NCBI GenBank assembly: GCA_902728285.1
Contig: CACVBU010000050.1
Coordinates: 3,868,919 to 3,932,918, forward strand
Direction: 5' to 3'
Origin: Clytia hemisphaerica
Lineage: Eukaryota > Cnidaria > Hydrozoa > Leptothecata > Clytiidae
Length of the DNA: 64,000 nucleotides
Shown: in pieces, positions 10,959-23,713 of the stretch
Layout of the letters: the number at the start of each line of letters is the position of its first letter
How positions within the stretch are numbered: the first letter of the stretch is position 1
The notes under the pieces: model-generated
What the model was told of the DNA's origin: nothing
Databases searched by the model: none
The model's input: only the letters and a program-made list of their open reading frames with translations
Made by a program: the position numbers and the translations under genes

Positions 10959-13434
10959 CTTAAGAGCCATTTTTTTTAAGAGTCTTCAGGGTGTGATACC
11001 TCATCCTCTTGGATTTTGATGAAATTTTGACCAAATGATCCATCACACAAGAAAATAAGACCCTGAAAATTTCACCTTGATATCTCAAGTAGTTTTGAAG
11101 ATACAGCGTCTCAAAGATAGGCTACTAAGCGGAAATTGACCCCTAAAAATCATGAACTCTGGTGGGGAGCAGATTTTGAAAGCCAATGAATTTTTATTCA
11201 AGTACATTAGAAAGCTGATTTACAGTGGATTTCAAGAACTTTTTGTAGGGAATCAGAAAAAATCAAATTGAGTCTCCAAAATTTTCCCCAAAAATCTCTA
11301 GCACCTCCTGTAGAGGGCTTCAAACTTTGTGTAATCTGGGTTTGGAAGCACTTTTAGACTGTCTGCTGATGGTCCTTGAGACTTTTTTGAAGCAAACTTT
11401 TGACCTGGAGTGGTTTACTGGTGGGTTTTGGCCACAAAAATAACATTTTCAGGATTTCTATTTTTGCGTAACCGTCAAAATGGCCGAAAAAAATTGCTAT
11501 TTTGGCTGATCTGGAGCAAAATTCAAGATGGCGTATCTTTTTGAACCCCCTACAAATTTTTTTTGAAACTTTCAGTAATGCTTCTTAGTAGGTCTAGTTT
11601 ATAACCTCAAAAAATCTCAGTGGGGCCTTGAAGTCTCTTAAAGATATGATCAATTGAAAATTTGCTTAACTTCGTTGTTTTTTCCCTCCTAAAATGCTAA
11701 ATCAGGCCCACTTAAGGGCTCTAAAGGTAAATTTTTGTCAAAATATTGGTTGATCTTCTCTAGCCAACTAATCATTGGCATTAAGGGAACAACTGTAAAA
11801 AAATTCAGGTCATTTCCATTAACAGATGACATTTTATGACTGTTTCTTTATTTTTAAGTATAGAATATGTAAAAAAATGGGACTGACATCTGGCCTTTCC
11901 TACCATTCCAGGGCCTATATTTTCAGGAAAAGCCTCAACCTTTCACAGTTTGGTAAATATTATTCCTAAATATAAGCAGGTTACTTCAACTAAATGGGTT
12001 TAACAGTACTTAATTCCTATTCAAAAACTTTTTAGACTCATTCAGAAATCCTACTTTGACAATAATTTGCGCTTTACCGCAAAATTTCTAAGTCCAAGTG
12101 TCGTGATTAACTTTAGACTGTCCAATATCTCTATATTTGTGTACACTGACAGCCTTACTTGTTGATTCTTAAATAACTAAGCAACATTACTAGGGTGATA
12201 TTTTATGAGATACTGCAAACAATGATGTTTAAATCTTCTGGACAAGAAATATTGGACAGTCTAAAGTTAATCACGACACTTGGACTTAGAAATTTTGCAG
12301 TAAAGCGCAAATTATTGTCAAAGTAGGATTTCTGAATGAGTCTAAAAAGTTTTTTGAATAGGAATTAAGTACTGTTAAACCCATTTAGTTGAAGTAACCT
12401 GCTATATTTTTAGGAATAATATTTACCAAACTGTGAAAGGTTGAGGCTTTTCCTGAAAATATAGGCCCTGGAATGGTAGGAAGGCCCATGTCAGTCCCAT
12501 TTTTTTTACATATTCTATACTTAAAAAAATAAAGAAACAGTCATAAAATGTCATCTGTTAATGGAAATGACCTGAATTTTTTTACAGTTGTTCCCTTAAT
12601 GCCAATGATTAGTTGGCTAGAGAAGATCAACCAATATTTTGACAAAAATTTACCTTTAGAGCCCTTAAGTGGGCCTGATTTAGCATTTTAGGAGGGAAAA
12701 AACAACGAAGTTAAGCAAATTTTCAATTGGATCATATCTTTAAGAGACTTCAAGGCCCCACTGAGATTTTTTGAGGTTATAAACTAGACCTACTAAGAAA
12801 GCATTACTGAAAGTTTCAAAAAATTTGTAGGGGGTTTCAAAAAGATACGCCATCTTGAATTTTGCTCCAGATCTGCCAAAATAGCAATTTTTTTCGGCCA
12901 TTTTTGACGGTTACGCAAAAATAGAAATCCTGAAAATGTGATTTTTTGTGGCCAAAACCCACCAGTAAACCACTCCAGGTCAAAAGTTTTGCTTCAAAAA
13001 AGTCTCCAAGGACCATCAGCAGACAGCTAAAAGTGCTTCTAAACCCAGATTACACAAAGTTTGAAGCCCTCTACAGGAGATGCTAAAGATTTTCGGGTAA
13101 AATTTTGGAGACTCAATTTGATTTTTTCTGATTCCCTACAAAAAGTTCTTGAAATCCACTGTAAATCAGCTTTCTAATGTACTTGAATAAAAATTCATTG
13201 GCTTTCAAAATCTGCTCCCCACCAGAGTTCATGATTTTTAGGGGTCAATTTTCGCTTAGTAGCCTATCTTTGAGACGCTGTATCTTCAAAACTACTTGAG
13301 ATATCAAGGTGAAATTTTCATGGTCTTATTTTCTTGTGTGATGGATCATTTGGTCAAAATTTCATCAAAATCTAAGAGGGTGAGGTATCACACTTTCTTT
13401 ATTCTGAAGATTTTTAAAAAAAATGGCTCTTAAG
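10959..13434. repeat. giant inverted repeat: two ~1.17-kb arms around a ~118-base spacer
   Basis: Arms ~10959-12131 and ~12249-13434 are reverse complements at roughly 97% by eye, with small indels such as A-run length changes. Outer ends share CTTAAGAGCCATTTTTTTT; inner ends share AGTCCAAGTGTCGTGATTAA. No reading frame is supported and no clear target duplication was seen. It could be a foldback transposon or a locus producing a long hairpin RNA. Confidence 0.9.
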
Positions 13435-13862
13435 TCCAGGAAAACAGTACGTAGCCCCCTGAGATTTAGGTACCCTATCAGATATTTAAAGATTTAAGAG
13501 CAGTCCCCCATGCATACTAATGGCTTGAATAACTCATCGTTATGGTAAAAGAGTAAAAATGATCACTATGAAAAAATGGTAAATCACGCAGCGATAAATG
13601 AAAAATAGATAAATTCAGAAGGTAAGAATGAAAATATGAAAACTCAAAAGTTAGAAGAATGGCTAACTCTGGCCAGCCCACAGCCTTCATTAAAAAATCC
13701 CAGCCCCCCCCATATAGGAGGTCCCCAAATATTTGAAACAGCTCCAGCACCAACCTTTTTGTCATTTTTGGGACATACTACAGCCCTTTCCCATAGGGGG
13801 CTGACACGATGACAATCGTCTAATTGGTAAACCAAGTTTAAGATTCGAAAAAAAGGACTTAC

Positions 13863-16800
13863 TTTTAGGATTGACTATATATTGTCCGTTTGAATCAAGT
13901 TCCACGTGTATTTTCTCAGGATTTTGTAACGATATCAAATCTGTCAATGAAGAAGTTGGCGAACTTGCCTGAAATACGAAACAAAAAAAACATAATATAT
14001 TTGATATCATTACGCTTGCCATGAAGTCAAGGAAAGAAAAAGAGAAAAGCATTTGTTTAAAAATCGAAGCAAAAGCTTTTTAGTCTTATCTTATGCCAGG
14101 CCCGGCGGAACCACCGTAAAAGTTGGGAGGCTGAAGGCTCAAAATAAGATAAAATTCGCTAGGGTTTCGAGAAAAAATCTCATTCGCTCAAAGTTGGGGA
14201 GGATTAAGTCTCTCCAGTCTCCGCACTTCCGCCGGGCCTGTATGCTATCATCAGTGCTGTAGATGTTATTGAACAATATTTTTTTGTCAGCTTTAAAGTA
14301 TACAACCAGAAGATGCCTAAAGGCTAAACTTATTATTTTACGTTTGCAAGCGTGATATAAAAGGGAAAAGTAAACTATTTTTTGTTTTCAAAGTTAAGCA
14401 ACTATTAAGTCTAGAATCAGGTTTAAAGCAGTAGCACATATTTCACAACGGTGTTTAAAATTATCCTCGCAGAATACACCTTTTCGACCGTAGTCGCGCG
14501 GTCAGGCGCACGCCACTTTGTTATCTAATTTACCACCCTAAACTCGATCCAATCCTTTTTTACACTTTTTTCTATTGTCTTTAGGCGGAAAAAAAAGACT
14601 GGGACGGTTTTAAAACGTTACGGTGGTAAAACGGACAAAAAATACCCGCGCGGCAATCGGCGGCTACGGTCGAAAAGTTGTATAGAAACTCTACTATTCA
14701 AAAAGTAATTCTTTATGGACACTTCATATCCAACACAGAATTGCGATTATGATTACCTTAGATTCTAGTTTGGTTTCTGAAAATAATGCTGACAAACTGC
14801 AACACTGGAGAAACCTACAGTTAAGAGAAAAAAAAGAAAAATTAGTTTTACAATGCATCTACGGAACGGTCTTGTGTTCAAGTAGTTCAACCCAAAGCCA
14901 TACCCGACTAAAAACTCACACTTTGACTTTTTGCAAAGAAGCTTGCTGTATACGAAAATTATATTAAGAATACATACAATGATAACGTTTCCTAAACTAA
15001 GAAGGACTTTCATAAGTCATAAAGCAGTTTACAGCAGACTTTCAATCTCCACCATTATTGGAACAAACGCGGTTCGAATCTGTAGAGGCCATCCCTTAAG
15101 TAAATTGAACGCTTGCTTCCACAATGGCGGAAGTTTTGTAACATTAAAAAACCTCTATGGACAACATGGCGCAAACAAAAACAAGGATGATACCTTTCTA
15201 AATTCTTTTTGACATCTTTCGGTACAGAATCGTTAATAATGACTGTATCTCCACAAAAGCCCTGGAATATGAAAAGTAACCTATTTCTCAACTTCGTCCC
15301 CCGTGTATTCCAGGCTTTATTTACGTTACTGATTGACGCCAGAGAGAAGATTATTCATGATATGCACCACTGCAATGTCTTCTGACATTACATCACGGAA
15401 CCAATCGCTCATTGGTTGTAAGTGACGTAAAATATGTCAATACGTCACTTTCAACCAATCAGCTATTGGGTGGAATGGAAGACATTGCAATGGTGCATAT
15501 CATGAATTATCTAGCGCTATCAGTAATCACCAAAAAGCTGATAATACGTAGGGAACGAGTTTGTCTATTTCCTTGATACAATAAAGATGTGTAATACCAA
15601 TAACATGAACTATCTAGTTATGTACACGATACGATACATATAATAAAGACGAAAGGAAAAATTTCGAGTGATAGGTTTTGTTTTTACATAAGTGTTCCCA
15701 TTTTATATCAGACACATATTTCACATCGGGACAATGTCTGCCTATTGTTATATTATACTGATAATCAAAAACATGGCTATGTATTTTATTTGTGGAATAA
15801 AGTAACCAGTTCAAATCTAATCATAAATTTTTTCAAGAAATGTTTAAAGAAGTAAAACAACTTTTATCGAACTCTTATAAAAACCATTCAAGAATCATCT
15901 AGTAGACGCAACATCGAAAATATCTAGACGAGGTGGGACTAGCCAGTGCCTTCCCACAAACCAAATTTTTTCTTTGTTTTATCAGAGGAATGTAAAGAGG
16001 TAGAAAAACAGCTTCTTGAAAACAATGGAAAAACGGCTCGTCATATACCAGGTCTCTTGCCCTTAAGGGAGTTTATGTCGAGTAAATAGGTTTCTTTTGT
16101 TGTCGCTATAAAAATTCTGCATAATTAGCGTGTTGTGACAAAATTCTTTTGTTTCAATCCTGATTGTGCGCAAACTTTTAGGGCTTATATTTTGGGTACA
16201 CCTCTCCTATACGAAAAGGTACCTATATCTTCTTGCTCAGAATTTCCTAGCGATTCTACTGATATAACCGCATCATGACCGCACCATAATATGGAAAGCT
16301 AGAGCTCGAGAAAATTATAACTTCATCTTGATTTTTTACTCGACTTCTGACAGTTTTACAAGAACCAATTTAATATCATTGCGTAAGAATTCTTTGTTAT
16401 ACATTGGTAAAAATATTGCTCCTTATTCTTCAAAATTTAACTAGTAATCGGCAAAAAAGGAAAAACAAATTTTCATTTTTAGCGTCAAATCATGTAGAAA
16501 CCGTCCGATTTGTATGGCGAGCCGTCTTTTCTGGACTTTTATTTAATGACCTAATCAACGTTTTTACAATAGAATTTTCAATAGAAGTGATCGTTGAACT
16601 TTGAGTAATCAGAAAAGCTGTTTTTCCATCTCTTTACATTCCTCTGGTTTTATGCTATAAAACACTAGACTTTGTTTTATGCTATAAAAAAAGCGGTTTT
16701 CGTCTAGCAGGCTAGATGGGACGAATTGCAACAGTTTTGCTTCAACTTACCGCACATAAAAGTGTAGCTAAATCATAATCAAACGTGGCCAAACATTCTT

Positions 16801-19772
16801 TAACGAATGATAACTAAAGAAAATAAGAGTTAAAATTAAAACATACATAAAACTTCCCACGCATCTTTATGATATATCAAACGATACTGTGATATTGTTA
16901 TCAGATTCCACTCTCCTTGCTTACAATAAGAAGTGGATCAACTCCTTAAAAACAAGCTACATTTTCGAATTTCCAAATGAAATTTTTATCAAATACCATT
17001 TCCCATCAAAAAAGTTCTAAAGAATAAACTAACCTCATCAAAATTGTATAAAAGTACAAATAATCTTCCGGGTTATGAATGAATCATGAAATTTACGATT
17101 TGTTTTTCGTTAATAATACTTACAACAGACTTAGGCCAGTCTTCGAATTCTTTCCAATATTCATTTGTATCGTTTGACTCCTTTTAAAAAATAAAATGAA
17201 AATAATTAAAAGAATCACTGTTTATATAACTTTTAAAGAAAATATAAATTTTGCTCTATCAGATGAGGCATATCAGATGTTAGCTTTTTAATACGATCAC
17301 AACAACATCATTACGTCAGCCATATAATTTTGAATGTCAGTAACACTCCTTGGTAACACGAGCTGTTAAATTACTAACATTCAATGATATAATATACTTT
17401 ACTAAAAGAGTAAGACTTAATTTCTAAAATTTTGATACTGTAGCTAGACATATAGTCATGGCTCTCAGAAGTGAGTAGGCCTCGTATCCAACCATGCCCA
17501 GCAATGAGTGGTTGCAGAATTATTATTAAAACATGTTCAAGAAAACTTATCATGTGAAAACCACTCTCAAGGGATCAGGTCTTGTTACAATGACATAGTT
17601 TCCCCATGAATGTGAAAAGGGTATAAAACATCATCGAGAACAAACTTTATTTTAGCTTAAGAAATTTAAAGGACGCTATACTTACTGTATATTTTTCCAA
17701 ATGCGGTATTAATTTCGAAGAAAATTTATCTAAATCGGTTTGAAACCTTTTCAAATGAAATGTTTAAGGAAAAAAAAATAATGGCAATAAATCAATCTTA
17801 GTTACCGAATAAATCTGCTGATTATACAATTACTTAGGTTGTTTTGGACGAAGCAAAATCTTCTGTAACTTATCTGATTTAAATTTCCAACAGTTTTTAA
17901 GGGTTTTAATATAAGTATTCCTCTTAATATAAGACAAAAGTGAATACTAGGAATTTAAATCCCAAAGTTGGCAAAATCTCGTCTAACTACTTTTCCTGTG
18001 AACAAATCTAAATTGTAACAGAAAATTGGTAGAATACATTTTTAGATAGATAGATATGAGCCCTCCGAATCCATTCGGGATGGGTATCCAATTCCCCTCA
18101 CATGGCAAGGGTTGACACGGTCGCATATATATTCACTTGCCAAGTGAATTAAACTCGGGCCTCGCAGGCGGGAGTCAAAGATGATAACCACTATACCACT
18201 ACACTATTAAAATATACTATTAAAGCTCATCAATAAAAACAGTGAAAAGATACAGTTCAAGTCCAGATTTTGAAGCACTCAGAAAACATATCAGGTAATC
18301 CAACTCACCACTAGAATAGAATAAAAAGAGTTGAGAAGAAGTTTTGAAAGGTTGTGATAGTAAGTATAAGTTTGCAACCGCAGTCGAAAGACACCTGAAG
18401 GCTCCTAAGGTAGGGGAGGGTCCCACTCCTGGATATCTCTTCACTTACCATTGATCCGTATATTTAGTTACTGAGCATCAAGCAGAAAGCATCAAGCTCC
18501 ACTTGGGAATCTTTGGTATGACCCGACTGAGGGTCGAACTCACTGCCTTGCGCACCGTGTCCGGGTGCTCTACCTTCATGATACAGCCCCTAGTTGTAAT
18601 AACTTAGTTGAAAGAACACCACGCAATATGCCTAAACTTGAATGAATATAAACTGGAAGGTTGCAGCGAACCCGTGAATTGAAGGTTTATATCAGAAATA
18701 AAAATGAGGATTAAGAGTAACTTTGACTCCCTCTAAAGTTCCCACTCAAAGCAAAAATCAATTTTTCTTAGCAAAATTATATATTATTTTGGTTTCAGAA
18801 CTCTCATGGATTTAGGTATAAGTTAAACACTTGCCACAACCTAGCGCTAAATTTCTATTATATATAACTAGACTGTGATTGCACAAAGATAGCCTATCAG
18901 CAAGTTGAATGTACTTTCTATGCATTTTTAACTTCAAAATGTTAAACCCACCTAAATTTCGAAAATATTGCTCTACAATACAATTGTGATTGTGTATCTT
19001 GCAATGCCTCATCAGCATCTAACAGGCTAACAATGCTCTCAGCTTCTCCTTTAATGAACCACAAATCTTTCTTCAACATTAACAATGACCGAAGTGAAAT
19101 TTCTTCCTCTGCTCCCATATTTCCAGTAAGCAATGTGAGTCTATAAATGAAAATTAAAAGAGCATTGATCATTGAAATTTCCTTTTCATTTCAAAAACCT
19201 CGAAAAAAAAGCTGATATATCAGGTTACCCAGGCACGACGCAATGGGTACAATAGGTACGGCAAAAAAACCCCACATTTTCCTCTTCATCGCTATAAAAT
19301 CGCTCTAATTTCCTCATTCACCGTACCAGATATAAAAGCTTTCGTCGTGCCTGTTATCTTTAATCAGAGTTTTATTTTGAAATGGGTACATGAAAAGAAG
19401 CAAATACAGTGTTTACAGGGTTGCCTGAGGCCAAACAACAGCCCCGACATTTTAATAACTCTCAAATCAATTTGAATTTCTATGCATGTTCAGTAATAGA
19501 CTCCAACGTATCTAGGATTTCTATATCCTAACTGAAAAAACAAGGTGCTTTTATACCTTTTTTATTAAGTTTTTAAGTCAAAATTCAGTTATAACTGCTT
19601 CGATAATTTGATCATCTGGAATAACAGAGATCTTTGGAATTTCACAAAAATTTTCAAAACAAAATGACACATTATATCTGAACTGATTGATGTATTGCTC
19701 CAAAGCAGCTTAGATATAAAAACTAGTTACCTTTTGTTTGGTGTATCTTCAGTTTTGGAATCATCATTGAAG
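13863..19772 (-). CDS. unrecognised multi-exon gene (six internal exons resolved, ends not found)
   Basis: Minus-strand exons, 5' to 3': 19731-19772 (FNDDSKTEDTPNK), 18952-19140 (63 residues including RSLLMLKKDLWFIKGEAES), 17686-17746 (FQTDLDKFSSKLIPHLEKYT), 17124-17180 (ESNDTNEYWKEFEDWPKSV), 15194-15261 (GFCGDTVIINDSVPKDVKKN) and 13863-13968 (begins ASSPTSSLTDLISLQNPEK). Each has an AG acceptor and GT donor. The first five join in phase; between the fifth and sixth the phase does not match, so at least one exon between 13969 and 15193 is missing from my model. The encoded part is hydrophilic and helical with no domain I recognise. Start and stop exons lie outside the resolved part. SINEs and MITEs fill the introns, and the giant inverted repeat lies just downstream of the last exon found. 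Confidence 0.55.
14098..14239. mobile_element. 142-bp MITE, TIR AGGCCCGGCGGAA
   Basis: Perfect 13-bp inverted ends. The interior carries GTTGGGAGGCTGAAGGCT and its weak inverse. Relative at 5528-5661. Confidence 0.6.
14480..14677. mobile_element. GC-rich MITE, ends CTTTTCGACCGTAG
   Basis: Inverted 14-bp ends CTTTTCGACCGTAG / CTACGGTCGAAAAG with CGCGCGG just inside both. Local GC is far above the surroundings. Confidence 0.5.
15351..15510. mobile_element. 160-bp MITE with TTCATGATATGCACCA ends
   Basis: Ends are inverted copies and continue through CAATGTCTTC/GAAGACATTG; the centre has a second pair AACCAATC-GTAAGTGACGTAAAA. A relative at ~37290-37405 in intron 3 keeps the GTGACGTAAAAT core and the CAATGTCTTC hairpin. 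Confidence 0.55.
15685..15765 (+). repeat. dispersed CAGACAC repeat (copy 1, short)
   Basis: TTACATAAGTGTTCCC then CAGACACATATTTCACATCG and GACAATGTCTGCC; only the 5' part of the family is kept. Confidence 0.5.
18056..18210 (-). mobile_element. second tRNA-derived SINE-like unit
   Basis: The minus strand begins with TAGTGGTATAGTGGTTATCA, a good box A, then CCCGCCTGCGAGGCCCGAG and a degenerate box B, resembling tRNA-Gly/Glu/Asp heads. The body runs to ~18056. It directly follows the other SINE, so the two may be one composite element. Confidence 0.4.
18220..18605 (-). mobile_element. tRNA-derived SINE
   Basis: On the minus strand a tRNA-like head reads GGTAGAGCACCCGG then box B GAGTTCGACCC (~18530-18540), followed by a unique body to ~18220. 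It lies in an intron of the minus gene at 13.9-19.8 kb. Confidence 0.45.
19231..19352. mobile_element. small MITE, ends AGGCACGACG
   Basis: AGGCACGACG and CGTCGTGCCT are inverted at the ends; imperfect GTTACC/GTTATC flanks. Intronic in the minus gene. Confidence 0.4.
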
Positions 19773-19944
19773 CTAAAAAATTATGATAATAATAATAAGC
19801 ATTTAAGAATAAGAGTCACAATGGATGGTAAACAGAGTAAAAGATAAATCTAAAAGTTTTTTTGGCTATTAACTTTGGTGATTAAGTCGTTTTTGTGAAT
19901 CTTGTAGAATTCTGTACATACTAAAATAAATATCTATAAATAGA

Positions 19945-21092
19945 CGTCGGAAAACGTCTTTTTTTAAGCTGGCAAATCTCGCAAGGAAAATGGAGGAAAA
20001 AATCGATGAAAATGACCAATAATTGCCGCTTGAAAATGAGGTTTGCACCCCAACAAAATGCATCATTAGAGAACAAAAAACACCAAAAGACACTCTGACC
20101 TGCAGGAAGTGCCATTGACATGTTCATTATAACTGTTCCCAGCTACCAATCTACCAAATACAGATTTGCTTAACGTTTAAATCTAGAAGTTTCCAATGTC
20201 AAAGTTGCATTAAGATCTCACCAGAGCTAATGGAACGAGTTGAAACATGCAGAAACACCAAAATCGAAGGACTTCAAAAGGAAATTAAAGCATGTGAAAA
20301 CATCATGGAAGTTCAAAATGAAGAAATCTCCCAACTGAAATCACGTTGAGGTCAACGTTATTACAAAAGAAATCAAAGAAAGCCTGGAAACAAAGATGAG
20401 CATACTCAAGAAGAAGATAGAAACAAAGATCAAGATATAATCGAAAAATAAATTATAATCGAAAAGAAGCCAGAGCTGAAAGAGGTTAGTTATGCTGAAG
20501 TTGTATCCAAACAGATGAATCAACAATCAAATAAGGTCCCCGGGAGAAAATGGCTCGAAGTGAAACAGTCGGCAAACAACAATCCACCGCATGTAACCTA
20601 ATTTTCCATGGAAACAAAGAAAATTTGGAGGATCCGGAAAAAAAAAATGAAAATCTTCGAGGAGAAATTTATCAAGTACAGAATCCTTGGATTACAACTG
20701 GGTATCAAGGACATAAAAATTGTAAGCACACAGAGGATGGAGTATTCACGGAGGAGAGAGAGGAGGAAGGGAGGTATCGACCAATCAAGGTAGTTTTCGA
20801 AAATGAAGAAGACAAGAACAAAATCACAACATCACGACATACAAAGGCCCTCCTTCATCCTATCGAACAACAGAAGACCTCACAACTATTGAAAAGAATT
20901 TAGCAAGAGAGCACACGAGCTCAATGCTCAAATGAAAGACAAAACTATTCAATTTAAAGTCAGGGGAAGCCCCAGAATAAAATTATACCTAAAGTGTAAA
21001 GAAAACTGTAACAACAAGCGTTTGTAAAAAAGATAGGTTCTTAGAGGCCCACGGCGCGCCTTGAACCTGAATCCTTTAATAAATAAATAAAT
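19945..21092 (+). pseudogene. decayed LINE ORF1 (PHD-like finger, coiled coil, RRM-like segment) with 3' tail
   Basis: From ~20044 the plus strand encodes CTPTKCIIREQKTPKD then TCRKCH, a stop, HVHYNCSQLP and FQCQSC, the cysteine/histidine spacing of a PHD-type finger. A helical, charged segment follows (ELMERVETCRNTKIEGLQKE), then ACNLIFHG (20591 onward), RPIKVVFENEEDK and VRGSPRIKLYL, the order seen in LINE ORF1 proteins with an RRM-like core. Several stops and frame changes show it is dead. ORF2 (endonuclease/reverse transcriptase) is absent; a short 3' region ends in a TAAA-type tail at ~21078-21092, so the copy looks internally deleted. It sits upstream (in gene orientation) of the unrecognised minus gene, in antisense. 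Confidence 0.6.
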
Positions 21093-22159
21093 ATAATTTT
21101 CTTTTTTTCTTTTTCAAAGATATAAAATTTCCAATGAAAACAAAGTAGTCCCATTAATATCGATCTTGCTTACACTATCCTTATACAATCATTAAACTTT
21201 TTTTAAGATTTACTAGATGGGATTTACTGAAACTAGATCTCTTGATAGCTTGTTCTTAGTTGTTTCTTAGTTGTTGCATAGCCTGTACCATCAGAGTTGT
21301 CAAGGCTGGAGGAAAAAGCTTGAAGAAAAATCTGGTATAATGAGCCAACATCAGTGTAACAGAGACTATATAACTAAACTTTAACCATTAGCATGCCTTT
21401 TAATTTTTTTGTTTCCTTTCAAAATGGACGCCAATTAGAGAATTAGAGTGCAACTGATATGATAAACAAATTACAAGTGTGCACTCAAGTTAAGGTCAGT
21501 TCAAACAGGTTCAAAGTAAAAGCAGTTCCACTCACTGAAGTTTGATAAGGTAATGTTTATGACGTCATAATAAAGGTTTTTGGGCTATAACTTCTTATAG
21601 CCATGTGCTCCAACGTACGCGATGTCGCAGATTTCTCATTTTCATTTTTTGAGGAGGGTATAGAGGGAAAGTTGAAAATGTGAGGGTATATAGTGGACGT
21701 CAAATTTGTAGGCCTAAATGAAAGCTAACCAATACTTCAGGCAATTTTCGCGAATTTTGGCCCTTTTCACGAAAGTAGATGTCTTTAAAAATCCTAGGAA
21801 GGGCCATTCGTGAAAATTTATGCTCACGAAAAATTCTTAACAAAAAACAAAATCTTTAAAACTTCAAACTTTAAATGAAATGTAACTTTTATGGCACTTT
21901 TTAGCCTGCTAAAAGACTAATAAGTCAAAGGATAAATGTTTCAAGCCAATCCAATAACTATTTGTCCCTTTAAGCCATTTTTTCATGTGAAAATTTTCAA
22001 TTTTACGTCTTGATTTGCGAAAGTTTGAGCTCTCAAAAAATACTTTTCAGTTAAATTCGCAAAAGTAAGTAACGTGAATTTGGCAATTTTTCGTCCTCGC
22101 AAAAGTTTCTGCTTGCGAAAGTTTGTACGCCTTAAGTAGTCAAAAATAAAATTCACTGT
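21093..22159. other. no gene recognised, upstream of the 5-bp TSD transposons
   Basis: A TTTTCGCGAA / GAAAATTTATGCTCACG motif set near 21740-22130 recurs in both orientations, suggesting an old inverted element, without definable ends. Confidence 0.3.
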
Positions 22160-22700
22160 CAGTTAGTCACACTAGGAAATCAAGCTTTCAGAAAAAACAA
22201 TATCAGTCATCTACGCTACAAGATGAATTTGCAACAACAAGGATGAGAGTTACCTGAATCAAGTTCAAGATCCCAACTAATCAAGAATAGAAATTAAACA
22301 AAATGACTGGTTGCTAAACGTGCAGCAGCCAATCAGCCAACAAAATTTTGTTATTTAATTCCCGAGACAGTGCTTCAATTTGTTAGGTCTGAATTATACG
22401 CTAAAGTAAAAAGGTGGGTTGTCTTCTCCCCTGTAGATCTTGTTCTTGGGAAGTTTTTCTTCAAATTAGTTTTCAAGGTTGGCTCGGTTCAATTTTTTTC
22501 ATCTATATTACTCAAAATTTAGCTCATTAAGGTTTTTGGAAATATTAAAATTTTATTAAAAAGCACCGGTTTATTTTTTCATAATTCCCTTTAGAAGTTT
22601 TGCGGCGCATTCTTTGCTTGCAAGTGAAGCAAACAATAAAGCGCTTTCACAGCATTAATCTTTGATGCAAATTTCGGCAGGATGCTAGTGTGACTAACTG
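22160..22700. mobile_element. 541-bp DNA transposon derivative, TIR CAGTTAGTCACACTAG, 5-bp target duplication
   Basis: Perfect 16-bp TIR at both ends and ACTGT duplicated at 22155-22159 and 22701-22705. No transposase frame. Five-base duplications occur in Transib and some hAT groups; superfamily undecided. Confidence 0.8.
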
Positions 22701-22826
22701 ACTGTAGGTCTTAATCTGAATTTACACATTTAAAAACCTTTGATGACCCAAAGAGAGAAGAGGAGGAAAGGAGAACCCAACGGTCTTTTGAATAACTAAT
22801 TACTCCAGCAGAAATCTTTTTAATGA

Positions 22827-23405
22827 CAGTTAGTCACACTAAGGAAATCAAGCTTTCAGAAGAAAAGTAACAAGGATGAGTTACCTGAATCAAGTTTGCA
22901 AGACAATTAATTAAAACTTGAAAGTTTGAAACAAAACAAAGCATGCATCAGCCAGAATATCAACCAACAAAAATTTGTCATTCATTTCCCGAGACAGTGC
23001 TTCGATTTTTAAGGCCTTGTTTATAATTATACGCTAAAGTAAAAACAATTCCGCACATGTAAATGGGTCAGTGTTTGAGATCCGGTAAAATTTTCGCGAA
23101 ATAGCCTATCAGGCAGTGTGCAGATCTAGGTGGGTTCCGTCTCCCCCGTAGATCTTTTTCTTGGGAAGTTGATCTTCAAATTAGTTCTCAAGGTTGGCTT
23201 GGCTCCAATCTTTTCATCTATGGCTCAAATTTTAGGCAATTTCTCAAAGTTTTTGAGAATGTTGATTTCATTAAAAAGAGCCGGGTTATTTTTTCATGAA
23301 TCCCTTTAGAAGTTTTGCGGCACAGGAAGGTAAACGGTTTAGTGTTTTCGCAGCATTAATTAATCTTTGATAAGTATTTTGGCAGTATGCTAGTGTGACT
23401 AACTG
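22827..23405. mobile_element. 579-bp sister copy of the CAGTTAGTC element
   Basis: TIR CAGTTAGTCACACTA at both ends and AATGA duplicated at 22822-22826 and 23406-23410. Same orientation as the copy 126 bases upstream and similar throughout, with an extra ~90-base segment near 23041-23130. Confidence 0.8.
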
Positions 23406-23713
23406 AATGATAACACCATAAAATTGATTTCACATTTACAACACATCTGTTATATTATATCTAGATATAAGATAATTTATCTGTTTGTACTAGCTGAAGT
23501 AATTTGACGTGTAATTTGTTATTTTGACGTATAGCGCTCTAATTGTGATACTGACTTTAAATTTTGTATGGGTAAACTTTAACTTATTTCAGGGCACTCC
23601 TGAAAATTTAATGTTAGAAACTATTATTTTGTAAAGTTTTCTAGAAAAGAGGTCAAAATTGACTTGTTCAAAAATTGACGCCAATTAGAATTCTTTCTTG
23701 TTTGTCTATTATC

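Noticed and set aside
21272..21318. Possible extra minus-strand exon (reads IFLQAFSSSLDNSD) upstream of the unrecognised gene
   Set aside because: Splice sites are present but the phase does not fit the next exon at 19731-19772.
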